Shown here in pieces: positions 1 to 8,018 of a stretch of DNA of 36,274 bases. The notes beneath the pieces are model-generated. The model saw nothing but the letters and a program-made list of their open reading frames with translations, had not been told where the DNA came from and did no database searches. Numbering within the stretch: the stretch's first letter is position 1; each line of letters opens with the position of its first letter. Origin of the DNA: an uncultured Clostridia bacterium (GTDB taxonomy: Bacteria > Bacillota > Clostridia > Christensenellales > CAG-138); NCBI GenBank assembly GCA_946411635.1, contig CAMKES010000017.1, positions 1-36,274 on the forward strand, given 5' to 3'. Made by a program: the position numbers and the translations under genes.

Positions 1-532
1 GAAACAGGATGCGCGGGTTGTGAAGCATCGACGCCGCGAGGTCCGCCCGCATCCGTTCGCCCAGCGAGAGCGTACGCACCGGCTGTGAGAGAAACCGCGT
101 GATGTCCAGAACTTCGCCGAGAAAGCCCATGCGTTCCGTATAGTCGGCGTCGGAGATCTGGTAGATCTCCTTGAGCACCTTAAACGATTCGATCAGCGGG
201 ATATCCCACCAGAGCTGCGTCTTCTGTCCGAAGACGACGCCGATGTGCTGTGCAACCTGCCGCCGTTTGCGGTAAGGCTCCATGCCTTCGACGAACACGG
301 TGCCGGAGGTCGGCGTGAGGATGCCGCACATCATCTTGATGGTCGTCGATTTGCCCGCGCCGTTCGCGCCGATGTATCCCACGATTTCGCCGTCGGGAAC
401 GGTGAAGCTGATCCCGTCCACCGCCCGGATCTCGTCGTATTTTCGGGAAAACAGCGTCTTCACCATCCCGGAAAGACCGTTTCCGCGGATCGGTTTTTTG
501 AATACCTTTGTTAAATCATTTACTTCGATCAT
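1..532 (-). CDS. ABC transporter ATP-binding protein, 3' part outside the window
   Basis: ATPase subunit that would drive an exporter- or ABC-2-type permease at the membrane. The reading frame starts at an ATG at 532 (MIEVNDLTKVF), behind a GGGAG site about 10 bases upstream, and is still open at base 1 after about 177 residues. Seen in order: the Walker A loop GANGAGKST, the Q-loop region in VVFGQKTQLWWD, and a signature-like LSLGERMRAD; Walker B lies beyond the edge. The insert before Walker A and the GQKTQLWW stretch fit the COG4586 type of uncharacterised ABC ATPases, whose usual partners are two six-helix permeases. Those genes would be expected to the left. The substrate is unknown. The ATPase call is firm; the subfamily is an inference. 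Confidence 0.9.
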   Translation of the reverse strand, partial: MIEVNDLTKVFKKPIRGNGLSGMVKTLFSRKYDEIRAVDGISFTVPDGEIVGYIGANGAGKSTTIKMMCGILTPTSGTVFVEGMEPYRKRRQVAQHIGVVFGQKTQLWWDIPLIESFKVLKEIYQISDADYTERMGFLGEVLDITRFLSQPVRTLSLGERMRADLAASMLHNPRILF

Positions 533-573
533 GGGTACAGCGCTCCCTTTTCCGTGAACGGTTGTTTTTTATT

Positions 574-602
574 TTTTTATCATAAAAAGCGCCTTGTTTC
601 AA
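574..602 (-). promoter_or_regulatory. Probable sigma-A promoter of the ABC ATPase gene
   Basis: TTGAAA (602-597), a 17-base spacer and TAAAAA (579-574) lie about 40 bases upstream of the ATG at 532. The -35 is good and the -10 is weak. It sits just downstream of a terminator on the same strand, as expected for a new transcription unit. Confidence 0.45.
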
Positions 603-610
603 GGATTTTA

Positions 611-660
611 CACAAAAAAACCGCCCGGACGCAGATACTCGTCCGAAAAGGCGGTTTTCG
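611..660 (-). terminator. Intrinsic terminator, minus strand, with no gene directly upstream
   Basis: Two-part stem: AAAACCGCC with GGCGGTTTT, and CGGAC with GTCCG, with a small internal bulge. On the minus strand it is followed by a run of seven T. The nearest minus-strand gene already has its own terminator at 793-829, so this one ends either read-through transcripts or an unannotated short RNA from 660-790. Confidence 0.6.
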
Positions 661-792
661 ATCGGCAGGACGGGAGCGTTTCCCGCAAAATGAGATGCGG
701 CAAAGCCGATTCATGCGCCGCAGGAGCAATTCATGCCGTGCGGGGGACGATGATGCGTGCAGTCTGCCGTCGAGGCGAATGACAGCCGCGAA
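660..792. other. Intergenic stretch without a recognised gene, between two terminators
   Basis: I see no credible reading frame with a ribosome site and no riboswitch that I recognise. Both terminators flanking it point in the minus direction. It could be dead sequence, or it could hold a small RNA ending at the 611-660 terminator. Confidence 0.4.
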
Positions 793-829
793 GAAAAAAA
801 CGATCGGCTGAGATTTGCTCAGCCGATCG
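793..829 (-). terminator. Terminator of the DUF1015-lysC operon
   Basis: Perfect 12-base-pair stem (CGATCGGCTGAG with CTCAGCCGATCG) with loop ATTTG. On the minus strand it is followed by seven T and lies directly behind the lysC stop codon. Confidence 0.9.
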
Positions 830-836
830 GGTGATT

Positions 837-2150
837 TTACGCAAACGCACGGTAGATCGCTTCGACCGCGCGCTCGAAGTCGCGCTGCTCGACGCCGACG
901 ATGATGTTCATTTCATTGCTGTCCTGATCGATCAGCCGCGCGTTGACCTCGGCGTTTGCAAGCGCCGTAAAGAGCTTCGCCGCCACGCCGGGGTTCCGCA
1001 CCATGCCGATGCCGACGCAGGCGATCAGCGCGATGCAGCTTGCGATCTCGATCGTGTCCGGCGCGCACTCCGCCATGACGTCGTGATAGAGCTGATCCAT
1101 CCGGCCGGTCAGCCGCTTGTCGTCGACGACCAGCGAGATCGTGTCGATACCGGAGGGCATGCGCTCGGCGGAGATGCCGTTCCGGGCGAGAATGCCCATC
1201 AGCCGGTACGCGTAGCCGAGATCGTTGTGCAGATTGTCCTTGGTCAGCGTCAGGACCGTGTATCCGCGCCGTCCGGCGATGCCGGTCAGCGCCCGCGCGT
1301 GCTCCTTGTCGGTCGCCATGCTGTCGGGCACGATCATCGTGCCCTTCGCTTCGGGATCGTTCGTGTTCAGCACGTGGATCGGGATGCGCGCCTTGCGGAC
1401 GGGAAAGATGGAATCCTCATGCAGCACCGTCGCGCCCATGTAGCTGAGCTCGCGCAGCTCCGAATACGTGACCGTTTCGATCACGCGCGCGTCCGGCACG
1501 ATCTTCGGATCCGCCATGAGGAAGCCGGAAACGTCGGTCCAGTTCTCGTATACGTCGCTTTCGGACAGATTCGCGACGATCGCGCCCGTGATGTCGCTGC
1601 CGCCGCGGGAAAACGTGCGGATATTGCCTGCGCGCGTGCGGCCGTAGAACCCGGGGATCACCGCGCACGCATGCGCCGTCAGGACGTTTGCGCGCAGAGC
1701 GGTCGCGTCGGCGTCAAACGTGCCGTCGTCGCGGAAGCGGATGCACTCCGTCGCGTCCAGAAAAGGAAAGCCGAGATATGCCGCAAGCAGCTTCGCGTTC
1801 AGATACTCGCCGCGGCTTGCCGCATAGTCCGCCGAAGCGCCGGCGTCGATGCGCGAGCGGATCTCGTCGAGCTCCGCTTCGATGCACAGGTCCAGGCCGA
1901 GTCCGTCGCGGATGCCGGTAAAGCGGTCCGCGATCTTCCGGAATTCGGCGTCGAACGGCTTGCCGGACGCGCGCAGCGCCTGACAGCGGTACAAAAGGTC
2001 GGTGATCTTGTCGTCGCCGGAGAACCGTTTTCCCGGCGCGCTTACCACCGCGTACCGCCGTGCGGCGTCGCGTTCAATGATCGCTTTGACTTTTCGGAAC
2101 TGTTCGGCGGAGGCGAGGGAGCTTCCGCCGAACTTGACGGTCTTCAACAT
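837..2150 (-). CDS. lysC: Aspartate kinase (aspartokinase)
   Basis: Phosphorylates aspartate to 4-aspartyl phosphate, the first step toward lysine/diaminopimelate, threonine and methionine. The 437 residues begin with MLKTVKFGGSS (the KFGGSS nucleotide motif at 6-11); FSRGGSDITG and YENWTDVSG belong to the kinase core. From about residue 300 there is a regulatory region consistent with paired ACT domains (VLTLTKDNLHNDLGY and later NEMNIIVGV). Length and N-terminus resemble the monofunctional YclM/ThrD-type aspartokinase III of Bacillus. The ATG follows AAAGGACC, which overlaps the stop codon of the upstream DUF1015 gene, so the two are translated from one mRNA. There is no lysine riboswitch in the short leader of the operon, so control is more likely by allosteric feedback through the ACT domains (inference). 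Confidence 0.95.
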   Translation of the reverse strand: MLKTVKFGGSSLASAEQFRKVKAIIERDAARRYAVVSAPGKRFSGDDKITDLLYRCQALRASGKPFDAEFRKIADRFTGIRDGLGLDLCIEAELDEIRSRIDAGASADYAASRGEYLNAKLLAAYLGFPFLDATECIRFRDDGTFDADATALRANVLTAHACAVIPGFYGRTRAGNIRTFSRGGSDITGAIVANLSESDVYENWTDVSGFLMADPKIVPDARVIETVTYSELRELSYMGATVLHEDSIFPVRKARIPIHVLNTNDPEAKGTMIVPDSMATDKEHARALTGIAGRRGYTVLTLTKDNLHNDLGYAYRLMGILARNGISAERMPSGIDTISLVVDDKRLTGRMDQLYHDVMAECAPDTIEIASCIALIACVGIGMVRNPGVAAKLFTALANAEVNARLIDQDSNEMNIIVGVEQRDFERAVEAIYRAFA

Positions 2151-2159
2151 TCGGGTCCT

Positions 2160-3476
2160 TTATTTTTCGATCTTGCGGCACTCGAGATAGTAGCGCTTTT
2201 CGTTCGCTTCGCCCATCGAGAAGGTCTTTCTCGGCAGCGCGCCGTCGAACACGACGGTCGGGAACAGCTCGCTCTTCTGCATCGCGGGGAGCAGGAAGCC
2301 CATCGTGCCGGGCTTCGCGGCGAGATCGCGCACGACCGCTTCGCCGTGGATGTAGTCGACCTCCGCGCCTTCGGTTTCTTTCAGAAGCGCGTCGATCGCG
2401 TTCTGCAGCGTGCCTACCGCAAGCTGCGCGGCGGGCTTTTCGACGACGAACGCGCCGAAGATGCTGCCGGTGCAGAACGGGATGGTGTGCACCTCGCCGC
2501 CGGACGCCTTCGGCATGTCGTCGGAAAGGACGATCTTTGCATCGCCGTTCTGCGCCTTCAGCTTTGCGAGAAGCTTTTCCGCGCCTTCCATGCCGCCGAT
2601 GCCGAACAGCACGCGGTGGATCGGCTCAAAGATGATGCCGTCGTCGTGCACGTTCTCGACCTCGACCAGCGCGTAGCGCGCGGGATGGTCCTTCTGTTCT
2701 TCGGGCGAAAGCGTCGCCTTGACCTTTTCCCAGTTCGCCTTCGCGGTCGCGAAGCTGTGATTGCCGTCGCCCATCGCGAACAGCAGCGGCGCGTGATCGC
2801 CGTACTTGGCGTGGAACGCGTCCGCGTCGGTCAGCGTTTCCATCGCGTCGATCGCGCCCTGCACGTCCTTCTGTCCGTCCACGAGCCAGCCGGTGATATG
2901 GCCGCCGTCGAGCATCAGGTCGGTGTCATAGAGCTTGTCGAGCGCTTCGGTCTTCGCGGCGAGCGGTTCGATGACGGTCCGCTTCGGGTCGTCGATCAGA
3001 ACGAGAATGTGCGGAAGCTCCAGCGGCGCGCCCTCGCGGATGCGGAGACGCGGAGGAATGCGCTCCACGATCGTGCCCTCGGTCGCGCGGATCAGCGTCG
3101 TCGCGCCCTTGTTATAATCATAGCATTCGAGATCCAGCGCCATGACAAGACCCCAGCGCGTATTGCCCGCGACCGAGCGCTTGACGAGCACGAAGCCCTG
3201 CGGCTTGGTCTCGAGGATGCCCTTGGCCATGTAGTCCCGCATGTTCCGGCGGATCGTCGCGATGCGCTCGGCTTCGCCCTCTTTGCCGAGGAACGCTTCC
3301 GGCAGGAACAGGTCGAGCGTCGTCGGCGCGTCGCCGATAAAGGCTCTCGCCGCTTCCCAGTATTCGGGCTGCGAGGTGAACTGATCGCAGGCCACGACCG
3401 CCCACTTCGAGAAATCCGCGCCCTTCGGGGGCAGCATCACGTTGGGGACCAGAACGCCGATCTTGTTTTCAAACAT
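2160..3476 (-). CDS. DUF1015 family protein (COG4198)
   Basis: A soluble 438-residue protein of a widespread family with no firmly established reaction. The most telling motif is MGDGNHSFATAK at 235-246, corresponding to the DG-H signature of the family. From memory I associate this signature with ParB/SerK-like nucleotide-using folds, which is an inference. The start is the ATG at 3476 (MFENKIGVLVPN), behind AAGGAGAA. An upstream in-frame extension exists, but the operon promoter lies inside it, so it is not used. The stop is 9 bases before lysC, giving a two-gene operon. The neighbour makes an amino-acid role likely, for example phosphorylation or handling of a hydroxy amino acid. The family call is strong; the function is open. 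Confidence 0.88.
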   Translation of the reverse strand: MFENKIGVLVPNVMLPPKGADFSKWAVVACDQFTSQPEYWEAARAFIGDAPTTLDLFLPEAFLGKEGEAERIATIRRNMRDYMAKGILETKPQGFVLVKRSVAGNTRWGLVMALDLECYDYNKGATTLIRATEGTIVERIPPRLRIREGAPLELPHILVLIDDPKRTVIEPLAAKTEALDKLYDTDLMLDGGHITGWLVDGQKDVQGAIDAMETLTDADAFHAKYGDHAPLLFAMGDGNHSFATAKANWEKVKATLSPEEQKDHPARYALVEVENVHDDGIIFEPIHRVLFGIGGMEGAEKLLAKLKAQNGDAKIVLSDDMPKASGGEVHTIPFCTGSIFGAFVVEKPAAQLAVGTLQNAIDALLKETEGAEVDYIHGEAVVRDLAAKPGTMGFLLPAMQKSELFPTVVFDGALPRKTFSMGEANEKRYYLECRKIEK

Positions 3477-3518
3477 AATCCATTCTCCTTTTCTGAACAG
3501 CATATTGATACGAATACT

Positions 3519-3547
3519 ATTATACGGTACGCGCGCGCCTTTTGCAA
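3519..3547 (-). promoter_or_regulatory. Sigma-A promoter of the DUF1015-lysC operon
   Basis: TTGCAA (3547-3542), a 17-base spacer and a consensus TATAAT (3524-3519), giving a leader of about 35 bases. It stands back to back with the promoter of the ECF gene; the two -35 boxes are 14 bases apart. Confidence 0.85.
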
Positions 3548-3561
3548 GCGCAAAAACCCTC

Positions 3562-3590
3562 TTTTCAGGATCGCCGCCGTGTGGTATACT
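3562..3590 (+). promoter_or_regulatory. Sigma-A promoter of the ECF transporter gene
   Basis: TTTTCA (3562-3567), a 17-base spacer and TATACT (3585-3590), about 47 bases before the ATG. Confidence 0.75.
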
Positions 3591-3637
3591 CCTTTCGACG
3601 CCGGTCGTTCCGGCAAAAGACCGTGAGGAGGGCATTC

Positions 3638-4177
3638 ATGAACAAAACCCTGAAAAACCTGATCTATGCAGCCGCATGTCTTGCGCTCTGCATCCTGCTT
3701 CCGTTTCTGACGGGAAACAATCAGCAGCTCGGCAACATCCTCTGCCTGATGCACATCCCCGTTCTGCTGTGCGGATTTTTGTGCGGTCCGTGGTGGGGGC
3801 TCGCGGTCGGCGCGATCGCGCCGCTGCTCCGCTCGGTCACGGTCGGCATGCCGCCGCTGTTTCCGACGGCCGTTGCGATGGCGTTCGAGCTCGCGGTGTA
3901 CGGGCTTCTGACCGGCCTGCTGCACCGTGCGTTCCCGAAAAAGCCGATCTTCGTTTACGTCACGCTGATCCTCGCCATGCTCGCCGGCCGCCTCATGTCC
4001 GGCGCGGTGCAGTTCGCGTTTCTCGGCCTGTTCAAAACGCCGTATTCCGTGCAGATGTTCCTGACCAGATCCTTTGCGACCCCCTGGCCCGGCATTCTGC
4101 TGCATATCGCGATCATTCCGCCGATCCTGTTCGCGCTGAAGGAAGCGGGACTCTTCGACGACGGCAAAAGGGCGTAA
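3638..4177 (+). CDS. ECF transporter substrate-binding (S) component
   Basis: Small integral membrane protein of 179 residues, almost wholly hydrophobic, with about six predicted membrane spans. The pattern GNILCLMHIPVLLCGFLCGPWWGLAVGAIAPLL, cited in pieces as LMHIPVLLCG and GAIAPLLRS, is that of vitamin-type ECF S components, which capture a vitamin or precursor and use a shared EcfA/A'/T energy module encoded elsewhere. The substrate cannot be read from the sequence; pantothenate or another B vitamin is only a guess. The ATG at 3638 follows GAGGAGGG. The gene is single, with its own promoter and a shared terminator downstream. Confidence 0.85.
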   Translation: MNKTLKNLIYAAACLALCILLPFLTGNNQQLGNILCLMHIPVLLCGFLCGPWWGLAVGAIAPLLRSVTVGMPPLFPTAVAMAFELAVYGLLTGLLHRAFPKKPIFVYVTLILAMLAGRLMSGAVQFAFLGLFKTPYSVQMFLTRSFATPWPGILLHIAIIPPILFALKEAGLFDDGKRA

Positions 4178-4199
4178 CAGAGCGTTTCTCCGAATACAA

Positions 4200-4233
4200 A
4201 ACCGCCCCCGGCCCGTGCCGGAGGCGGTTCTTT
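4200..4233. terminator. Bidirectional terminator between the ECF gene and nfnB
   Basis: AACCGCC with GGCGGTT enclosing CCGGC with GCCGG; one mismatch joins the two stems. It lies between two convergent stop codons (4177 and 4244). Short T runs follow on both strands. Confidence 0.75.
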
Positions 4234-4243
4234 GTCTGTGGAT

Positions 4244-5653
4244 TTATTCGGCGGAAAGCGCCTCGTCGATGGCTTTCGCCGCGACCTTGCCCGCGCCCAT
4301 GGCCGAGATGACCGTCGCCGCGCCGGTGACCGCATCGCCGCCCGCCCAGACGTTTTCGCGCGAGGTCAGCCCCGCTTCGTTGACGATGATGCCGCCGTGC
4401 GAATTGACCTCGAGCCCCGCGGTCGTGTTCTTGATCAGCGGGTTCGGGCTCGTGCCGATCGCCATGATCACCGTGTCCACGTGGAGCGTGAATTCGCTGC
4501 CCGGGATCGGAACGGGACGGCGGCGGCCCTTCGCGTCCGGCTCGCCGAGCTCCATGCGGATGCAGCGCATGCCGGTGACGAAGCCGTTTCTCTCGTCGCG
4601 CGGATCGTCCGGGTTGTTGAAGCCCAGGATCTCCACGGGATTGTTCAGAAGCATGAAGTCGATGCCTTCCTCCATGGCGTGCTCGACCTCTTCGCGCCGC
4701 GCAGGAAGCTCCTCCATCGAACGGCGATAGACGATGTATACGTGCTCCGCGCCGAGGCGCAGCGCGGTCCTTGCCGCGTCCATCGCGACGTTGCCGCCGC
4801 CGACGACCGCCACATAGCCGCCCTTCATGATCGGCGTGACGGGGTCTTCAAGGTACGCCTTCATCAGGTTCGAGCGCGTCAGGAACTCGTTGGCGGAATA
4901 CACGCCCTTCAGCGATTCGCCGGGGATGCTCATAAAGTTCGGAAGTCCCGCGCCGGAGCCGACGAACACGGCTTCGTAGCCCATGTCGAACAGCTCGTCG
5001 ATCGTCAGGGTCTTGCCGATGACCACGTTCGTTTCGATATCCACGCCGAGCTCCTTCAGCGTTTCCACTTCCTTCGCGACGATGGATTTCGGCAGACGGA
5101 ATTCCGGAATGCCGTATACCAGCACGCCGCCGGCGGTATGCAGCGCTTCGAAGACGGAGACCTTATAGCCTTTTTTCGCAAGATCGCCCGCGCAGGTGAG
5201 ACCGCTCGGACCCGAGCCCACGATCGCGACCTTGTGCCCGTTCGGCGCGGGCGGGACCGCCTTTTCCGTCGCGTTGGCGTTGTGCCAGTCTGCGACGAAG
5301 CGTTCGAGACGGCCGATGCCGACGGGCTCGAATTTGACGCCCATCGAGCACTTGCTCTCGCACTGCGTTTCCTGCGGGCAGACGCGTCCGCAGACGGCGG
5401 GCAGCGACGAAGTCTCGTTGATGATCTGATACGCGCCCTCAAAGTCGCCCGCCTTGATCTTCATGATGAAGTCGGGGATGTTGACGTTGACGGGGCATCC
5501 CGTGACGCACGGGCGGTTCTTGCAGTTCAGGCAGCGGTTCGCCTCTTCGAGCGCGATCTCCGCCGTGTAGCCCAGAGCGACCTCGTTGAAATTATGCGCA
5601 CGCACCTCGGGCGCCTGCGTCGGCATTTCGTGCTTTTTCGGATCCAGTGCCAT
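4244..5653 (-). CDS. nfnB: NADPH-dependent ferredoxin:NAD+ oxidoreductase large subunit (NfnB/SudA type)
   Basis: FAD- and iron-sulfur-containing subunit of the electron-bifurcating transhydrogenase that couples NADPH to NAD+ and ferredoxin in the cytoplasm of anaerobes. The 469 residues match the length of NfnB and of small-subunit glutamate synthase-like proteins. Seen: cysteine clusters at 41, 44, 49 and 53 (RCLNCKNRPCVTGCP) and in AVCGRVCPQETQCESKC, the FAD loop VAIVGSGPSGLTCA, the NADP loop VAVVGGGNVAMDAA, and a second FAD motif near the end (ENVWAGGDAVTG). The start ATG shares one base with the nfnA stop codon (TAATG), with AAAGGAG before it. No large glutamate synthase subunit is adjacent and nfnA is, so Nfn is preferred over GltD. 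Confidence 0.9.
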   Translation of the reverse strand: MALDPKKHEMPTQAPEVRAHNFNEVALGYTAEIALEEANRCLNCKNRPCVTGCPVNVNIPDFIMKIKAGDFEGAYQIINETSSLPAVCGRVCPQETQCESKCSMGVKFEPVGIGRLERFVADWHNANATEKAVPPAPNGHKVAIVGSGPSGLTCAGDLAKKGYKVSVFEALHTAGGVLVYGIPEFRLPKSIVAKEVETLKELGVDIETNVVIGKTLTIDELFDMGYEAVFVGSGAGLPNFMSIPGESLKGVYSANEFLTRSNLMKAYLEDPVTPIMKGGYVAVVGGGNVAMDAARTALRLGAEHVYIVYRRSMEELPARREEVEHAMEEGIDFMLLNNPVEILGFNNPDDPRDERNGFVTGMRCIRMELGEPDAKGRRRPVPIPGSEFTLHVDTVIMAIGTSPNPLIKNTTAGLEVNSHGGIIVNEAGLTSRENVWAGGDAVTGAATVISAMGAGKVAAKAIDEALSAE

Positions 5654-6507
5654 TACGCGTTCGCTCCTTTCAGAAGATTGCAGGTCTTTTCGTGCGCGCG
5701 GCGCTCGAAATGGAAGTACATCCTGCCGCGGCTCATCGCCTCGTCAAAATCGACCTCGTAGCCGTTGAAGTCCGGGCCGTCGACGCACGCGAACTTCGTG
5801 ACGCGCTTTCCGTCCTGTACGAGCGTCAGGCGGCAGCCGCCGCACATGCCCGTGCCGTCGATCATGATCGGGTTCATCGAGACCGTGACCGGCACGCCGA
5901 ACGGCTTTGCGGTCAGCGTGACGAACTTCATCATGATGAGCGGACCGATCGTGATGATCAGATCGAACCGTTCGCCCGCCTCGAGCATCTCCTTCAAAGG
6001 AACGGTGACGTTGCCGTGCCGTGCGTAGCTTCCGTCGTCGGTCATGACGACGAGCCGGTCGGAGCACGCTCTGAATTCGTCCTCGAGGATCAGCAGATCT
6101 TTGCTCCGGAACCCGATGATGCTCGTGACCTCCGCGCCCTGCTCGTGGAACGCCTGCGCCACCGGCATCGCGATCGCGCAGCCCACGCCGCCGCCGACGA
6201 TGCAGACTTTTTTGATCCCGTCCGTATGCGTCGGAACGCCCAGAGGACCGACGAAGTCCCGAATAAACTCGCCCTCGTTTTTGCGGTTCAGAAGCTCGGT
6301 CGTCGCGCCGACGATCTGGAAGATGATCTTGACCGCGCCGCGCGCCTTGTCCACGCCCGCGACGGTCAGCGGAATGCGTTCGCCCTCCTCGTTGACACGC
6401 AGAATGATGAACTGTCCGGGCAGCGCCTTATTCGCCACCAGCGGCGCCTCGATCTCCATCTGCGTCACGGTCGGGTTCAGATTCTTTTTGGTGATGATCC
6501 GATACAT
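5653..6507 (-). CDS. nfnA: Ferredoxin-NADP reductase-like subunit (NfnA/SudB type)
   Basis: Flavin- and [2Fe-2S]-bearing partner of NfnB that handles NAD(H). It has 284 residues. The N-terminal half is a ferredoxin-reductase beta-barrel (LPGQFIILRVNEEGERIPLTVAG), then the nucleotide-binding VCIVGGGVGCAIAMPVAQAF. The C-terminal iron-sulfur site is MCGGC (Cys222, Cys225) with Cys241 in KFACVDGPDF; known NfnA proteins complete this cluster with an aspartate. The true start is the ATG at 6507 (MYRIITKKNL), behind GGAAGGAA. Longer in-frame extensions lie upstream of the promoter and are not used. It is first in an operon with nfnB and overlaps it by one base. Confidence 0.9.
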   Translation of the reverse strand: MYRIITKKNLNPTVTQMEIEAPLVANKALPGQFIILRVNEEGERIPLTVAGVDKARGAVKIIFQIVGATTELLNRKNEGEFIRDFVGPLGVPTHTDGIKKVCIVGGGVGCAIAMPVAQAFHEQGAEVTSIIGFRSKDLLILEDEFRACSDRLVVMTDDGSYARHGNVTVPLKEMLEAGERFDLIITIGPLIMMKFVTLTAKPFGVPVTVSMNPIMIDGTGMCGGCRLTLVQDGKRVTKFACVDGPDFNGYEVDFDEAMSRGRMYFHFERRAHEKTCNLLKGANA

Positions 6508-6565
6508 AATCAGGTTCCTTCCGTAAGCATTCGTAAGAGCCGCCGTTTCCGGCGCTCCAACCTTT

Positions 6566-6594
6566 ATTCTACCGAAAAACGGAGGGTTTTTCAA
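6566..6594 (-). promoter_or_regulatory. Sigma-A promoter of nfnAB
   Basis: TTGAAA (6594-6589), a 17-base spacer and TAGAAT (6571-6566), about 60 bases before the nfnA ATG. Confidence 0.8.
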
Positions 6595-6640
6595 TCCTCC
6601 GCAAACCGGTTCCGACGATATATTATCGGCAGCCCGCGTC

Positions 6641-7678
6641 TCAGCCCTTAAGCGTGTTGAAAAGGATCTTGCGGGATCCGCCCTTGTCGTCCGTTGCGCC
6701 GCTCCGCGCGAACGCGAGCGCGACGACGAACAGCAGGTCGAGGTTCTTCTCGCTTGTGAAAATGCGGTAGAAGCCCGGGATCGGCACCTTGTCCGCGATC
6801 GCGTGTTCCTCTGCGTCCTCCTCATGGACATACTGGCTCGAAGCCTCGATCCGACCGATCTCCGCGCCGTCTCTCGAAACCGTGTAGGAGGGGAAGAGGA
6901 CCTTGCCCTGCGCAAAGCGGGATTCCACCTTGACGCCGTTCCGCTTCAGATGCTTCCAGACGTCCTCGCCGTCAAGCGAGAAGGTGTAATGGTTGTCGAT
7001 CAGGAAGGAGTTCCAGTCGGTCTCCTCCTGGTGTCCGACGAGATGCGCCCTGGTCGTGCCGTGCTCATGGTCGATAAAGTCGAAGCCGAACGGACCCGCC
7101 AGCGTGAACTTCGTCATCTTCGCCTCATAGAGGACGCTGCGGTTCCGGTCCTCGATGCGGTGTCCGTACTTCGGCGTGCCGAGATCGGTCAGGAAGTACA
7201 GCTCGCGTTCTTCGCCCTGCTCGGACGGCGCGTAGACGGTCTCGCCCTGCGCTTCCTTGAGTTTTTTGACGTCGATCTTCTTTTTGACCGTCAGGCCGAC
7301 CACCAGCAGCAGGATGACCGCGCCCGCGATCATGAGATAGACGCCGAAGCCCTTGGAGGACGTGATCTTTTCGGGATTCTTCGGGTCATACATGATCTTG
7401 ACGGTCTTGCCCACCTCGTAGGACGGGCTGTCGGAATCGAGCTGCGTCGTGTACTCCCTGCCGCCGACCGTGTATTTCACGGTCACGATCCGTCTGACGT
7501 CGTTTTCGGTGTCTGCATCGGGAATGTAATCGGGGTCGTTTTCGATGGAAACGATGGTTGCTTCGGCCTTTTCATAGCCCTTCGATTGGAAGAACGTGAA
7601 ATAGACGCCGACGCCGAGCGCGATCACGGCAAGGATCGCCGCGAAGATTTTCAATCCGGGTCCTTTGAATGAGAACAT
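6641..7678 (-). CDS. Membrane protein with DUF3592-like region
   Basis: A 345-residue protein of unknown function. Residues about 8-27 form a membrane span (IFAAILAVIALGVGVYFTFF). An extracytoplasmic part of about 75 residues follows, with VTVKYTVGGREYTTQLDSDS and VGKTVKIMYDPKNPEKI, typical of DUF3592. A second span lies at about 105-127, then a soluble C-terminal half of about 215 residues that I do not recognise (EDRNRSVLYEAKMTKF, FGFDFIDHEHG), perhaps a phospholipid-scramblase/LURP-like fold (a weak guess). The start ATG at 7678 follows AGGAGG. No terminator is evident after the stop at 6641, so some transcripts may run into nfnA. Confidence 0.75.
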   Translation of the reverse strand: MFSFKGPGLKIFAAILAVIALGVGVYFTFFQSKGYEKAEATIVSIENDPDYIPDADTENDVRRIVTVKYTVGGREYTTQLDSDSPSYEVGKTVKIMYDPKNPEKITSSKGFGVYLMIAGAVILLLVVGLTVKKKIDVKKLKEAQGETVYAPSEQGEERELYFLTDLGTPKYGHRIEDRNRSVLYEAKMTKFTLAGPFGFDFIDHEHGTTRAHLVGHQEETDWNSFLIDNHYTFSLDGEDVWKHLKRNGVKVESRFAQGKVLFPSYTVSRDGAEIGRIEASSQYVHEEDAEEHAIADKVPIPGFYRIFTSEKNLDLLFVVALAFARSGATDDKGGSRKILFNTLKG

Positions 7679-7794
7679 TGGTTTTTCCTCCTGTTCGTTG
7701 AATGGTTTTCGAACGCCGCGGCATCCCTTTTTCCGCCGCGCGGTCCGCCCTCCCTGCCGGCATTCGGTCGATGGAAGGAACATTACAATATATA

Positions 7795-7823
7795 ATTCTA
7801 TCACATCTGTTCCGGAATAGCAA
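7795..7823 (-). promoter_or_regulatory. Sigma-A promoter of the DUF3592 gene
   Basis: TTGCTA (7823-7818), a 17-base spacer and TAGAAT (7800-7795). The leader is about 110 bases and I see no conserved RNA element in it. Confidence 0.75.
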
Positions 7824-7852
7824 TGCACGCCGCAAAAAAAAACGGGTTCCGC

Positions 7853-7899
7853 CTCCAAAACAAAAGCACCCGCAAGGGGTGCTTTTGTTTTGGAGGCGC
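7853..7899. repeat. Second copy of the tRNA-Cys 3' end plus terminator
   Basis: A 47-base exact direct repeat of 8019-8065. On the minus strand it reads GCGCCTCCA (the last bases of tRNA-Cys including CCA) and then the terminator stem. Here the inverted repeat is perfect over 21 base pairs (7851-7871 with 7877-7897, loop GCAAG). No tRNA body precedes it. Confidence 0.9.
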
Positions 7900-8018
7900 T
7901 TCTCGCCTCACGGCTCGGTCACGGTTCGGCTCTGAAGCCCCGCCGGGGCTTCATTCACCCCCGAACCGGCCCTCATCGAACCGGACGCTGCGCGCCCGGT
8001 TCAATGGGGGAGCACCAT
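7900..8018. other. Hairpin-rich spacer between the two repeat copies
   Basis: No gene. It holds a perfect hairpin TGAAGCCCC/GGGGCTTCA (7933-7953), a GAACCGG/CCGGTTC inverted repeat (7978-8002) and several GGTTC-like words reminiscent of tRNA T-arms, but no foldable tRNA that I can find. Confidence 0.5.

Noticed and set aside
3477-3518. Lysine or other amino-acid riboswitch in the leader of the DUF1015-lysC operon
   Set aside because: The leader after the promoter is only about 35 bases, too short for any known amino-acid riboswitch or T-box.
831-3626. Open frame of 931 codons on the plus strand opposite lysC and the DUF1015 gene
   Set aside because: It is a shadow of the GC-rich codon usage of the real minus-strand genes: Arg-, Asp- and Val-rich, no domain, no ribosome site, and it crosses the operon on the wrong strand.
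4244-5653. Assignment as glutamate synthase small subunit (gltD)
   Set aside because: No large glutamate synthase subunit is adjacent, whereas an NfnA-type reductase overlaps the gene by one base; the NfnAB reading fits better.
5653-6915. Longer nfnA starting near 6915
   Set aside because: The extension is Arg/Ser-rich, runs through the promoter at 6566-6594 and overlaps the DUF3592 gene; MYRIITKK at 6507 has a good ribosome site.
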